NCBI GenBank assembly: GCA_009801015.1
Contig: VHZZ01000997.1
Span: 70,507-94,252 of the forward strand
DNA: 23,746 nucleotides
Direction of reading: 5' to 3'
Source of the DNA: Silene noctiflora
Taxonomy: Eukaryota; Streptophyta; Magnoliopsida; Caryophyllales; Caryophyllaceae
Shown piece by piece: positions 1 through 8,831 of this stretch. Under the pieces are notes generated by a model. It was not told where the DNA came from, ran no database searches, and saw only the letters and a list, made by a program, of their open reading frames with translations. Both the position numbers and the translations under genes were made by a program. Positions within the stretch are counted from its first letter, which is position 1, and each line of letters starts with the position of its first letter.

Positions 1-233
1 AATTAGTGGACCTAATTAGTGTAAGACGATGTTGTTAGCCTTATTGATGTTGTTATGCTTTTAATTGTTATTTAATTAGGATTAAATTGGAGGTTAAGGT
101 TTATATAAATTGGGGATTTTTGATAAATTGTTATTATTATGTGAATTGAGGTCGTTGTTTAAGGTAGTGTGTCCGAATTTTTTAATAATAATGTTTAAGG
201 TTCATTGTTTTATGGGTTGTTGTTTAGATTAGA

Positions 234-868
234 ATGAAGAGATTGGAACGTTCATAGATGTATGATGGAAGGTTAGATAATAAGAAGAGACGTCCTACCG
301 CTAGGTTTATAAAGGGTGTTGCCGAGTTTATTGAATTTGCTAAACAACAAGATGAATATGACTTGGTAGAAAATAAACTTAGGTGTCCTTGTAGCAAATA
401 TAAAAATATGAAATACCTACATGACATTGAGGTACAAGAACATATCTATACTAATGGGTTTTGTCCAAATTATTATAATTGGATTTCTCATGGAGAATCA
501 TATTCTCCAATTCACGAACAACCTCATATCGAACAAATTAATGAGAACACATATAGAGATATGGTTGTTGATGCCTTGGAGTCTAATATTCTCAATAATG
601 ACGACCATCTAGCAATGAATGAAGAAGAACCGCCAAATCCACAAGCAAAGACTTTTTTTGACACGCTAAAGAAGAGTTTAAAGAGCTAAAAAAGAAGAAG
701 AATGGTTAGTTTAAAAGAAGCATTTTTTGGGACCTTCCATATTGGAAAACAATGTTAATCAGACACAATTTGGATGTAATGCACATAGAAAAGAACTTTC
801 ACGACCCTAATGATCCACATGGAAAGGGCGGCGGTAGTGGAGCCTGTGTTGGCTTTCAAGTATCTTAG
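234..868 (+). pseudogene. TNP2-type CACTA transposase remnant
   Basis: Two coding remnants lie in different frames. The first (234-689) matches the plant transposase-associated domain: it has MYDGRLDNKKR, a central EFIEFAKQQ stretch, and Cys residues in LRCPCSKYKN followed by HIYTNGFCPNYYNWISHGE. The natural start seems to be the ATG at 234. The family normally reads RSW-MY near the start, and here the Trp position is a TAG codon at 255-257, so the longer open frame begins only at 258. The second remnant (728-868) reads WDLPYWKTMLIRHNLDVMHI then EKN, the signature of the Transposase_21 core, and stops at 866-868. Roughly 300 residues expected between them are absent. No active product is likely. 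Confidence 0.85.
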
Positions 869-1084
869 TTTAGTTGCATGTAGGTGTTAAAACATGAGAC
901 AAGCTAATTTTTAGACCGTTTATGTAACGTTGGATATATTCTCATTTTTCAATAAATGAGATGTTTCAAATGGTGTTCGTAATGAATTTGCTGGTATGAC
1001 TTCTGTTTGCGGGGTTGCATTTCATTTGCAAATATGATTTGGCACGTTCAAAATGAAATTTTCATGAAAACGCCCAGTAATATT

Positions 1085-1227
1085 GGCGACTGAAATGATG
1101 TTTTTGGCGACTGAAATCAGTCGCCCGAGTTGTAAAGGCGACTAACGTCCGCGACTGACCACGGGCGACTAATTTCAGTCGCCAATTTGATATTGGCGAC
1201 TGTTTTCAGTCGCCCAGTATAGTCGCC
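1085..1227. repeat. CACTA subterminal repeats (GGCGACT units)
   Basis: About ten copies of the heptamer GGCGACT or its complement AGTCGCC, one with a single mismatch, occur in both orientations at 1085, 1106, 1119, 1137, 1150, 1164, 1177, 1195, 1208 and 1221. Several are extended as GGCGACTGAAAT, and pairs of opposite copies make short palindromes such as CTGAAATCAG. In En/Spm elements such subterminal motifs are binding sites for the element's own regulatory protein (TNPA in maize). Position immediately inside the CACTA terminus fits that role. Confidence 0.8.
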
Positions 1228-1642
1228 CGACTACAATTTTCTTGTAGTGATATTTGAATTTTTTTTTTTTTTTTTTGTAATTGTAATTTATTATTGTATA
1301 ATTGTATAATGTATGGTTTTGTGTAAATGTGCAATCTTAATTAAATAAGTTTAAGAAGGTAGAGTGTAATTAATTTTGTAGAGATCATGGAATTCCCACA
1401 TTCGAAAAAAAATAAATAAATTTGTAGCAACTAATGGGAATCCTTTAAAAAACTCATCTTTTATAGTATGTAGATTTACGCTAAACTATTTTTTCTCTTT
1501 ATTTTTGTTTTTTTGTAATATTTCCTTAAAAGATGAACAAATAATTGAGAACGTAGACAAAGCGAGCATGCCTTGTGAAACAGACGGTTGAAGTATTCAA
1601 GCTATATAGTGAGACTTATCCAGGTCCATGGTTAGTTGGTTA

Positions 1643-1730
1643 CTCCCTCCAATTCAGAAGATTATTTACGTTTCATTAATATATTCGTGACAAAAGAACA
1701 AAAGCGTAAAAAAACATGTTGAATTGGAGG
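1643..1730. mobile_element. Small Stowaway-like MITE, decayed right end
   Basis: The left end reads TA then CTCCCTCCAATTCA, and the right end reads TGAATTGGAGG (1720-1730), giving an 11-bp perfect inverted repeat (1646-1656 with 1720-1730). The interior is about 60 bp. Stowaway (Tc1/mariner) MITEs in plants begin CTCCCTC and sit in a TA target. A left TA is present (1641-1642), but no clear GAGTA follows the right end, so that border is eroded. Confidence 0.6.
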
Positions 1731-1756
1731 TCGTAAAATTTTACGTTCTTATTACT

Positions 1757-2276
1757 GTAGAATAATTGAATTTTTTGCCAAAATGGGTCGTTTTAACAAA
1801 TTAATTAATAAAATGGGTTAATTTTTAAAGTATTATCCCAAAATGGGTCCACGTAGTATTGAATAGTCAAAACACCAAGCCGCTTGGCGACTTGACTCGT
1901 AGCCCAAAACAGTGCCTTCTCCCATATTCATTCATTTCTCTTTAAAAAAAAAAAAAAAAAAAAAAAAGAGAAGAAGTCTCCATCCCCCTAGGCGTTTTTC
2001 TTTGAGAGAAGTTTCCAATTGATCATTAAGAGAAATTTCCAATTAATCTGACCTCTACAAAATCGCCAACCCCAATGACGATCTTCTTTGAAATAGGAAA
2101 ACCGGTTTGGTAAGGCATAAAGGGGTTAAGTCGCTGTGGGGTTGACGACTTAAATACGAGCCTAGCTTCGGTGATGTTGTGGACCCATTTTAAGATAATA
2201 CTTTTAAAGTTAACCCATTTTGTTAATTAGTTTGTTAAAACGACCCATTTTGTCAAAAACTTCAGGATAATTCTAC
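1757..2276. mobile_element. Foldback-type element with ~95-bp inverted ends
   Basis: The first ~95 bp (1757-1853) and the last ~105 bp (2170-2276) are imperfect inverted repeats. Each arm contains three spaced AAAATGGG motifs, as CCCATTTT in the right arm. The outer ends read GTAGAATAATT and its counterpart AATTCTAC. Inside is a second, weaker inverted pair (GCTTGGCGACTTGACTCGTA near 1880 against GACGACTTAAATACGAGC near 2145), plus a 24-base A tract (1944-1967). No open frame of note and no clear target site duplication were found. This is a non-autonomous TIR transposon; superfamily uncertain (Mutator-like is possible given the arm length). Confidence 0.65.
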
Positions 2277-2572
2277 TATCCATCTATCCAGGTTCATAAA
2301 ATTTATCATTCGGAATTGTTCGCGGTCTTGCAAATATGAAATTAATAACAAAAATACATATTCTCCCCATCTTAATATTCGACAAAAGTCTCGTACCTAC
2401 GAATAAAAGTTAAAACAAATAAACGAAATCTTTCAATTGCAAAGCTAGAAAACCATACACATTGTATTCATTATTTCCGTAGCTATTACATACTCATATT
2501 CTTACAGTCACACACTTATCAAACTCACAATCACAACAAACCCGACAATAATACGACCACAAAATTACCTCC

Positions 2573-3169
2573 TTACAAATCCGCTTTATTAGTTGCCTTA
2601 ACCTCCTCAGCACCAGAAACATCACCATTATGATCACCACCACCACCACCAACAATATCAATAACCTTATTCTTCTTCCTCTTATCTTCAGCAATCTTAG
2701 GCACACTAATCTTAAGCACACCATCCTTCAACTCCGCCTTCACCTGTTCCAAATCCGCATTAAAAGGCATTCTAAACTGTCTCCAAAACTTGCCACTTGT
2801 CCTTTCCACACGGTGCCACTTGTCCCCTTCTTTTTCTTCTTCTTCCACCTTTCTCTCTCCACTTACCCTCAACACTCTGTTTTCCTCCACCTCGATCTTG
2901 AGATCGTCCTTCTTTATGCCTGGAATGTCGAGGGTTATGACGTGCATGTTGTTTGTTTCCTTCCAGTCTGCCCTGGCTAGGGCGAGCGTAGCGCTGTCGA
3001 GGTTGAGCCCGAGGCCGGGTTTCGGGAGGGAGAGTGGGGTTTGTTCCAGGATGCGGAATGGGTCGTCTAAGTCGAATAGTCCCCTTGTGAAGGGTACTAG
3101 TGCGTTTGTTGTTAGGAGCAGTGTTGCTAGGATTACTAGAGCTGTAGAAAATGATGCTAGTTTTGCCAT
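2573..3169 (-). CDS. HSP22.7: ER-lumen small heat shock protein (class IV, ~22 kDa)
   Basis: An intronless gene of 198 residues. It encodes an ATP-independent chaperone that holds unfolding proteins in the ER lumen during heat stress. Residues 1-23 form a signal peptide (MAKLAS, a Leu/Val/Thr-rich core, TTNA; likely cleavage after Ala23). Residues 24-65 are the variable arm. Residues 66-158 are the alpha-crystallin domain, with [20 protein letters not shown], the [14 protein letters not shown] strand and the signature GVLKISVPK (150-158). The tail is acidic, Gly-rich and ends KADL, a KDEL-like ER retrieval signal. The frame stays open upstream to 3361, but that stretch crosses the TATA box and cannot be in the message; MAKLAS at 3169 is the start that gives a signal peptide. 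A TATA box (3252-3260) and a heat shock element (3295-3312) lie upstream. Family and compartment are secure. Confidence 0.95.
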   Translation of the reverse strand: MAKLASFSTALVILATLLLTTNALVPFTRGLFDLDDPFRILEQTPLSLPKPGLGLNLDSATLALARADWKETNNMHVITLDIPGIKKDDLKIEVEENRVLRVSGERKVEEEEKEGDKWHRVERTSGKFWRQFRMPFNADLEQVKAELKDGVLKISVPKIAEDKRKKNKVIDIVGGGGGDHNGDVSGAEEVKATNKADL

Positions 3170-3251
3170 TGTGAATGAATGGATAGTGTTTTTGTGTGTG
3201 TTTTGTAGTTTGAGTAATTGAGTTGATGGAATGGAGAAGGGTGTTGAGTGA

Positions 3252-3260
3252 GTATATATA
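3252..3260 (-). promoter_or_regulatory. TATA box of the small heat shock gene
   Basis: On the minus strand this reads TATATATAC, about 83 bp before the ATG at 3169. It would place the transcription start near 3220-3225 and give a 5' leader of about 50 nt. Confidence 0.7.
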
Positions 3261-3294
3261 GGAGGGGGGAGGAAGCTAAGGTGTAAGGAGGGAA

Positions 3295-3312
3295 TTCTAG
3301 GATGGTCTAGAA
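3295..3312 (-). promoter_or_regulatory. Heat shock element, four alternating 5-bp units
   Basis: The plus strand reads TTCtaGGAtgGTCtaGAA: four units in strict 5-bp phase, two perfect and two with one mismatch to the nTTCnnGAAn consensus bound by trimeric heat shock factor. It sits 35 bp upstream of the TATA box, typical of plant small heat shock genes. A weaker half-site, TTCtaGAC, lies further out at 3433-3440. Confidence 0.75.
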
Positions 3313-3517
3313 ATTGTGAGATGTATGGAGATAGGAGTGTATAAGGTTTAATTAGTTGCATGGAGAAGTCTAGAGGTTGATAGTGTCAAATTGAAGGGAT
3401 GATGTGGCGGAAAAGGTGATGATTGTGGATATTTCTAGACATAATGCATGACTAACTGCCCGTATGACTCAAGAAAAGAATTGACCATGTTTCATCAACT
3501 TTTTTGGCTTTGTAGAG

Positions 3518-3665
3518 GGTACTATCTTGAAGATGGATAGTGACCTTCTCAGAGAATGTAAGTGAGAGTATTCATTTTCCACCCATTTACACTATTTACT
3601 TATATTTTGTGAGAGGGACACTTTCCGTCTTCAACTTTAGAGTCCGTCTACGATGAGAATTTGTG
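3518..3665. mobile_element. MULE-type MITE of the GACGG family, left end decayed
   Basis: The right part (GTGAGAGGGACACTTTCCGTC, then GATGAGAATTTGTG ending at 3665) and the left part (CTTGAAGATGGATAGTG) match the element at 10463-10637 in order and orientation. The left end is placed by analogy only, and no target site duplication was recognised. Confidence 0.55.
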
Positions 3666-3673
3666 ATTGAAAT

Positions 3674-4096
3674 TTTGGGGTTGCTTTCAAAATACTTGGG
3701 GTTATTGGCTTTATATTATTAGTTTTATTTATTTTTTTCCCTAAATTTAGCTAAAGCCGCCAATTAAGCTAGCGGTTTTGTTGTGTTTCATAACATTAAT
3801 AGCGCGTGTATTTGTAAGATTTTTACAAAGGAAAAGCCGCTGGTAAACAAGTGGCTTTATCCCTCATCAGACTAAGAGAACCTAACTTCATGAATGCAAA
3901 GTAGTAATGTCATTGGTTTCTATGCGACATTCCCATTTTTTCAATTTTAAGAGTTACATACTTACATGTGTGTTAATAATTGGATATGAAGTAAAACCAC
4001 CAGTTTTACTAGCTGTTTTGCCGAAAATATGGAAAAAATAAATAAAGAAGCTGATGTGGACCTATTTACCCAAATAGTTTGAAACCAACCCCCAAT
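3674..4096. mobile_element. TIR element carrying three internal palindromes
   Basis: The left end (TTGGGGTTGCTTTCAAAATA from 3675) pairs with the right end (TTTGAAACCAACCCCCAA ending at 4095) over about 35 bp. Inside are three copies of a ~28-bp imperfect palindrome of the form AAACCGC...GCGGTTT, at about 3753-3780, 3831-3858 and 3995-4022. No coding potential. It directly abuts the MITE ending at 3665. The superfamily is not clear and no target duplication was found. Confidence 0.5.
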
Positions 4097-4671
4097 ATCC
4101 TTAACCCCGTTTGCCCAAAAAAATCATATTTCATTGGGGTTTGGTTTGGGGACTTCAGGCTCAATCGGCTACATTTAAGTTGGGTCGATTGTTGTATAAA
4201 GTCGAGTTGGGTTGAGTCAAGTTATTATGTTAGCATGGTGTGTAAGTTGGGTCAATGATATGGTTCGAACATTGGGTTATTAACGTGGATTAGTTTTTCG
4301 ATTTTGTCTTTATTCCTTAATTTTGACTTCTCAAGTTTTGTTTCATAATTTCGTGATTTGATTACTAAATGTTGATTATATTTGGCTTGAAAATCATTCA
4401 TTAACTTATTGTCTAGCTGTCAGTTAGTACGAATTTTTGCAAAAGACACTTTATAAATCCATCATATACGTAAGACGATCTTAAGGAGCTCCCAATATTG
4501 TTCATGCAACTTGCATGTATAAAGCTAAACAAACAACTGAATAATATTACGAGTACTTAACTTTGTTCGATTGTATTGAGCCCTAATCATTCGAAAAAGA
4601 TGCAATATAGAATTCCAGCCCTCATAGTTAGGGATGAGATTCTCAATTTTTAAATTTTGTTGATGGGATTT
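4097..4671. other. Intergenic, no gene seen
   Basis: AT-rich spacer between the TIR element and the B12 promoter. It has no long open frame, no recognisable domain and no strong repeat. A T-rich, pyrimidine-biased stretch lies around 4290-4380. Confidence 0.5.
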
Positions 4672-4677
4672 GGCCCA
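4672..4677 (-). promoter_or_regulatory. Site II type element (TGGGCC) upstream of NDUFB3
   Basis: GGCCCA on the plus strand, TGGGCC on the minus strand, 150 bp before the ATG of the complex I gene. TGGGCY (site II) motifs are enriched in promoters of plant respiratory chain genes, where TCP factors bind. Only one good copy is visible, so the assignment is tentative. Confidence 0.35.
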
Positions 4678-4826
4678 GTTTACTCGACTTGAATTTGAAT
4701 CCAATTTAAAAACTGACCCGAATTAACATATGGTCCAAATCCAATAACATCTCAAGTCTCCCACAAACACAATCACACTCACAAATCAACAACCAAAAAG
4801 ATCAAACTAGATCAATTTACAAAGAA

Positions 4827-5027
4827 ATGGCGAAGCAACTAGGAACAACAGGAGAGTTCTTCAGAAGAAGGGATGCATGGAGGAAACATCCCATGTTATC
4901 CAATCAATTTAGACATTCTGTTCCTGGACTTGGTCTTGGTGTTGGAGCTTTTTGTGTCTACCTTGTTGCTGAAACTGTCTACAACAAATTCTACTCTTCT
5001 CCTCATTCTTCTTCTGATCATCATTAA
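4827..5027 (+). CDS. NDUFB3: NADH dehydrogenase 1 beta subcomplex subunit 3 (B12)
   Basis: A 66-residue accessory subunit of mitochondrial respiratory complex I, placed in the membrane arm of the inner membrane. The N-terminus reads MAKQLGTTGEFFRRRDAWRK then HPMLSNQ, near identical to plant B12 proteins such as Arabidopsis AT2G02510. Residues 32-50 (VPGLGLGVGAFCVYLVAETV) form one membrane segment, and the tail is short and His-rich (SSSDHH), as in the family. There is no cleavable presequence, also normal for this subunit. The start has a strong context (AAGAAATGGC). The coding part is a single exon. The likely 3' UTR donor (AG then GTAAAG at 5063) suggests the message continues in a distant exon. 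A site II motif is upstream. Identity is secure; the extent of the transcript is inferred. Confidence 0.95.
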   Translation: MAKQLGTTGEFFRRRDAWRKHPMLSNQFRHSVPGLGLGVGAFCVYLVAETVYNKFYSSPHSSSDHH

Positions 5028-5062
5028 TTCACATCTAATCATCATTGCCCACCTGGATTTAG

Positions 5063-8000
5063 GTAAAGATTCTTGCTTTAATTAGTTTTTGTTTATGCTG
5101 ATGGGATTGTGATTTTATGGTAGTTATTAGGTTGACATTTTGAGGCATATTGGATTCCCTTGACGGTTTCAGATGATGATTCATGTCGGCCGAGCCCGAA
5201 TCATTTTGGGACTAAGGCAGTAAGGCTGCAACGTTGTTTTAGTTGATTAGGTTGGCATTTCGAGTCTTCTTGGATGTCCTGGACGGTTTCAGATGATGAT
5301 TATGTTAGCCGACCCCAAATCATTTCGGGACTAAGGCTGCAATGTTGTTGTAGTTGACTAGGTTGACATTTTGAGTTCTATTGGATGCCCTTGACGGTTT
5401 CGGATGATTATTCATGTCGGTGGAACCCGAATCATTTTGGGACTAAGGCTGCAATGTTGTTGTAGTTGACTAGGTTGACATTTGAGTCCTATTGGATACC
5501 CTTGACGGTTTCAGATGATGATTCATGTCAGCCAACTCCAAATTATTTTGAGACTAAGGCTCTGATTTTGTTGTAATTGATTAGGTTGAGATGCCTGGGT
5601 TTAGTATTAGTTTTGTTTTTATTGATTTGGGTTTATGTTGATGGGATTAGTGTGTTTGTTTTTCTGAATTTGGTGGATTAGTGTTGTGTATGTTGATGTT
5701 GGAATAGGTGCAGAATAATGTTGTGATGTTGTGTTGTGATCTTTTGTGATGGTGGTTCTTCATTTTGAAATGAGAATTGTCTGTTTTGCAAGGGTTTGGA
5801 TTGGTAAAGCGATGGCTATCCGAAAGCCGATGCTTTTTGGGGAGCATTGTGCTCTTGATTAATGCAACAACATCGTCAATAACAATATTACTCCACTACC
5901 TCAAGGCTCGTGTGTACTAGGGTTAAGGGTGTTGAACTGTTGATCTATGGAGGCTTGACTCCAAAGTAGTTACGCTAAAAGATTTTTTCCAAACCCCTCA
6001 AAATAAGAAGTGAGTCGATAGTTGCATAGATTGGTTGGTACTTCATGTTAAAATGAAGCACAACAAGTTTACCAAGTCAGTTTACTTTATTGGATTATGC
6101 TGTCTTAAGGCATGGGAATAAATGGGTATGAATTTGTGGTGTGTGAGCCTTACAGTCCTTCGTATTCTCGGACTATTATGTCATAGTTTTCCATGTTTGT
6201 TTGGGATTTGGGAGTGAAGATGGTGAAGGAGTGACTGAATGGGAATTATGTTAAGTGTGTGGTATTCTTGTATGGGGCCATGGGCAACAAGGTATGTTTT
6301 GCGATGTTGTTTTTGGTGTGGAATGCATTCTTAATGTGAGATATTAGTTGTTATTTGTTAACTTCTCAGATAGATTTAATAGTTGCACTTCAAAAAGCTA
6401 TGGTTTTTACAACTACGAGTATCGATAGCTTTTGGAAATTGGTGGTTTTCTTGTTACAAGTTTAGGATACACTGAGCATTTGAGCTTTGGCTCTAAAGTA
6501 AGCTGTAGTTTAGAAGCTTTTCTTGTATTGCAAGCCTATCTCTTTCCTATAAGGGTTAATATTTCATATATTCTGCTTCGATTGATTTTCAACCCTAAAA
6601 TTATCTTCATTAATGAAGCTAGCCAATATGATAGTCGAGTGTTGAAAGTGGTTGCATACTTGCATTTCCCTGCTGTCATTTTGAATCGTATTTGCAAGTT
6701 GTGCATTCTTTCATAAGTTTGTTGACTGTTATTTTGATAATCTTACAACTGTCAAAATGAAGCTCCTGCTGCATGTCAAAGGGGGTTAAAAAAGTGAAGC
6801 TTTCGCCTCCCATTTCAAGGAAAACCTTCTTCACATTGGGGGAACTGGGGAAGATTGGTAGAAATGGAAGGAAACGAAGGAGGAGGAGAGGGAAGAACCT
6901 AGCATTCTATACTGGGTATGATTTGAGTGACGTGATTTGGGGTAGGGAGTTTTGCGGAGGAAATTGGGGGAACCATATTCACTCCGTTCTTAATTAACTA
7001 AGTCCTCCCTTTTTTTTGATAGATTCGGAATGTCAAACTCTCTTACCTTTATGTCCTTCATGAATTGTTTCTTTTCCTTGTCTCCCTTTCTTTCCGTTCC
7101 TTTTTTTATCCCTTCTCTTTAGTGGAGGTACGCAACGAACTGTTTTGATTGACCAATATTCTTCAGTTGAGGTCAAGAGATCAAAAGCATAAAATTTGTT
7201 TGCTACTGCAAAGTATTGCTTGTCTGCTTGTATGATTTTCTGGTCTCTTTTTCATGGAGGTCTGGCTGTGACGGAAATCCAATGTGTTATTTATTTTGTT
7301 TAGTAAATCTGAACATAACACTTGAAGTCTTTCTTGATAATTTCTCACCTGACAAATTTCTAACCGGAAACTCCTCAATATTTTTTCCTAGACTAGAGGA
7401 TGGACACTCATATTTGCAGTTAAGTTAAATAGCTTTACTTGTCCTATTTCAACTTCAGTGACACTTGGTTTCTAATTTCAGATCACCTTTTGTTGCCCGT
7501 TGATGCAAATAAGTTTTAAATATCGTATCTATATCTGAGTGACATCTGGTTTATCATACTTGTGTGGACTCCAAACTAATCACCTTGCAGATTTCTGACT
7601 TGAAAATCTGTTTGTACTTGCTAGGATTCCGTTTGTTTGTGCTGTTGCTTACATACTGTCCATTGCAGACCAAAGAATTGTGACAAGGTCTTTAGTTTCT
7701 TGTCTTCCCCGTAAAATTATCGTAGCAAGCCCTTCAACCTTCAAAATAAAGTTCTAAGCTGCAAAATTTACTCATTCTTATATTGCATCAATGCAATTAC
7801 TTAAAAGATGGTTATAAGATCACTTACATGTTTAAAGGTCATGATGTTGATTTCATGGGTCTTATATAGGTTTTATTTTACCCTTGGAAATTACGTCTCA
7901 TGTATGTGACCTCCCATTTCCCAACATAACACTCAGAAATGAGAGTCAATGATTACACCCTTCCATGAGCTGCTGCTGTGTGCTTGTGTGTATTCTTCCC

Positions 8001-8359
8001 CATTGTTTAGCTGTTAAACGTGTTAAACATGCTCTAAAACGCCTGCATTATGGTTCTTAAGTGTCTCTTAAACCTTAAAGGGGCTATTAAGTCTAATACT
8101 CTAATATGAAATGCCTTTCAACTTAAACCTTAAAGGGCTCACTTAGATTAAGAGTAGGCGGTACGGGGATAATGGAGTTAGAAATAACAGAGAAATTGAA
8201 GGGATGGTATTAGTAGGTTGACGAAGGGCGGTGATGGAGGCTTGAAAGAGGGGAGAGGCGCTTTTTTTTTCCTTTTTTTTTTCAATCCAATGCACTATGA
8301 CCAAAAAAAGTTTTCACCTGATGTGCTAAACTGCTAACTAGTATTCTTGATTATTGCAG
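5063..8359 (+). other. Probable intron in the 3' UTR of NDUFB3
   Basis: A good donor (TTTAG then GTAAAG, cut at 5062/5063) lies 35 nt after the NDUFB3 stop. A good acceptor (CTAAC branch-like site at 8334-8338, then TTCTTGATTATTGCAG ending at 8359) is followed by about 100-250 bp of T-rich, 3'-UTR-like sequence with AATAAG. The 3.3 kb between is T-rich on the plus strand, holds no credible open frame, and carries a tandem repeat (5128-5581) and a purine-rich then pyrimidine-rich stretch (6840-7130). A stop only 35 nt before the junction should escape nonsense-mediated decay. The alternative is plain intergenic DNA with a chance donor. Confidence 0.4.
5128..5581 (+). repeat. Four ~111-bp tandem units with a SINE-like tail
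   Basis: Units start with TAGGTTGACATTTTGAG at 5128, 5248, 5359 and 5471, and a partial fifth begins at 5582. The period is 111-112 bp, and 120 in the first unit because of a small internal duplication around the TAAGGC motif. Each unit contains GACGGTTTCAGATGATGATT, then GCCGACCCCAAATCATTT, GGGACTAAGGC and a GTTGTTGTAG run. That last part resembles the 3' region of plant Au-type SINEs, which end in a GCCGACCCC..GGGA.AAGGC hairpin followed by TTG repeats. The array is flanked by related TTTATG(C/T)TGATGGGATT sequences (5091 and 5632). Confidence 0.8.
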
Positions 8360-8530
8360 ATTGGAGCGTGGTAGACGTCAAGCTGAACTAGTCTGATCTT
8401 CATCTTGGTGTTTAATAAGTTGTTGGTTTCTGGTCATGTTTGAATACCTGTAGTGAAGACTTCTATGTTTCGTTTTTCAAGCAATGTATGTGAAACATCA
8501 TTCGGCCTTTTACAGTTTTACTGCGAATGT
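8360..8530 (+). other. Candidate terminal 3' UTR exon of NDUFB3
   Basis: The sequence after the acceptor at 8359 is T/G-rich with AATAAG at 8413-8418 and GTTGTTGGTTTCTGGTC, typical of plant 3' ends. It has no useful open frame beyond LERGRRQAELV then stop. The end of the exon cannot be set from sequence alone. Confidence 0.3.
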
Positions 8531-8567
8531 CCTTTCTCCATTTTTTTATGGAACATACTGCGTATAA

Positions 8568-8831
8568 TATAGTTCAGAATTTCCTGCTCTCTTACATCCA
8601 CACACCAGACACCGCCCGTTGTTTGCAAGGCACTACTTGTATGATTTATTGGATGAATGCAATGAATATAAACGAAAGCTGTGGGAATCGTGTTGGAAAT
8701 CCTATGCTAGTATGCTACCCACCGGAGCACCCATTGTCAGTAGAGACCCGTCAAAAGCAATCCTGCAGCCTGCAGGCAGTTCCCCTGCAATCACGCATGC
8801 CCGACAAGTAAACTTGTCCAAAAAAATTTGA
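8568..8831 (+). other. Unidentified coding-like fragment (exon or pseudo-exon)
   Basis: I do not recognise this one. The frame ending at TGA 8829-8831 is open from 8568 and reads like real protein in its last ~70 residues: FARHYLYDLLDECNEYKRK, LWESCWKSYASMLP, TGAPIVSRDPSKAILQPAG. It has an amphipathic, charged start, several Trp and Cys, and then a Pro/Ser-rich tail. It has no good ATG, but a possible acceptor (TTACATCCACACACCAG) ends at 8608, so it could be the last exon of a gene or a captured exon. No upstream partner exon was found between 5600 and 8560. AT-rich 3'-UTR-like DNA follows. Confidence 0.3.

Larger units (their letters stand above)
1..1249 (+). mobile_element. CACTA (En/Spm) transposon, right end, internally deleted
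   Basis: The right border is the inverted CACTA terminus: the last bases read CTTGTAGTG, the reverse complement of CACTACAAG, ending at 1249. Just inside lies a dense set of subterminal repeats (1085-1227), as in En/Spm elements. Inside these are two remnants of TNP2-type transposase coding sequence (234-689 and 728-868). A full TNP2 gene spans several kilobases, so most of the transposase has been lost between about 690 and 728 and after 868. The left terminus was not found and probably lies before the window, so the start given is the window edge. The element is plainly non-autonomous. What the sequence shows is the terminus, the repeats and the two coding remnants; the family assignment is established knowledge. 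Confidence 0.85.

Noticed and set aside
2630-3221. Plus-strand open frames over the heat shock gene
   Set aside because: Antisense shadows of a well-supported gene with no domain of their own.
3170-3361. Upstream in-frame extension of the small heat shock protein
   Set aside because: It crosses the TATA box and heat shock element; the downstream ATG alone gives a signal peptide.
5128-5581. CRISPR-like array
   Set aside because: The repeats are ~111-bp contiguous tandem units without unique spacers, in a plant genome.
6432-6716. 94-codon open frame in the proposed intron
   Set aside because: Hydrophobic by base composition only, with no motif or start context supporting translation.
8609-8620. 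ACACCGCCCGTT, matching the 3' part of 18S rRNA
   Set aside because: Only 11-12 bases match and the flanks do not continue as rRNA; chance or a tiny fragment.
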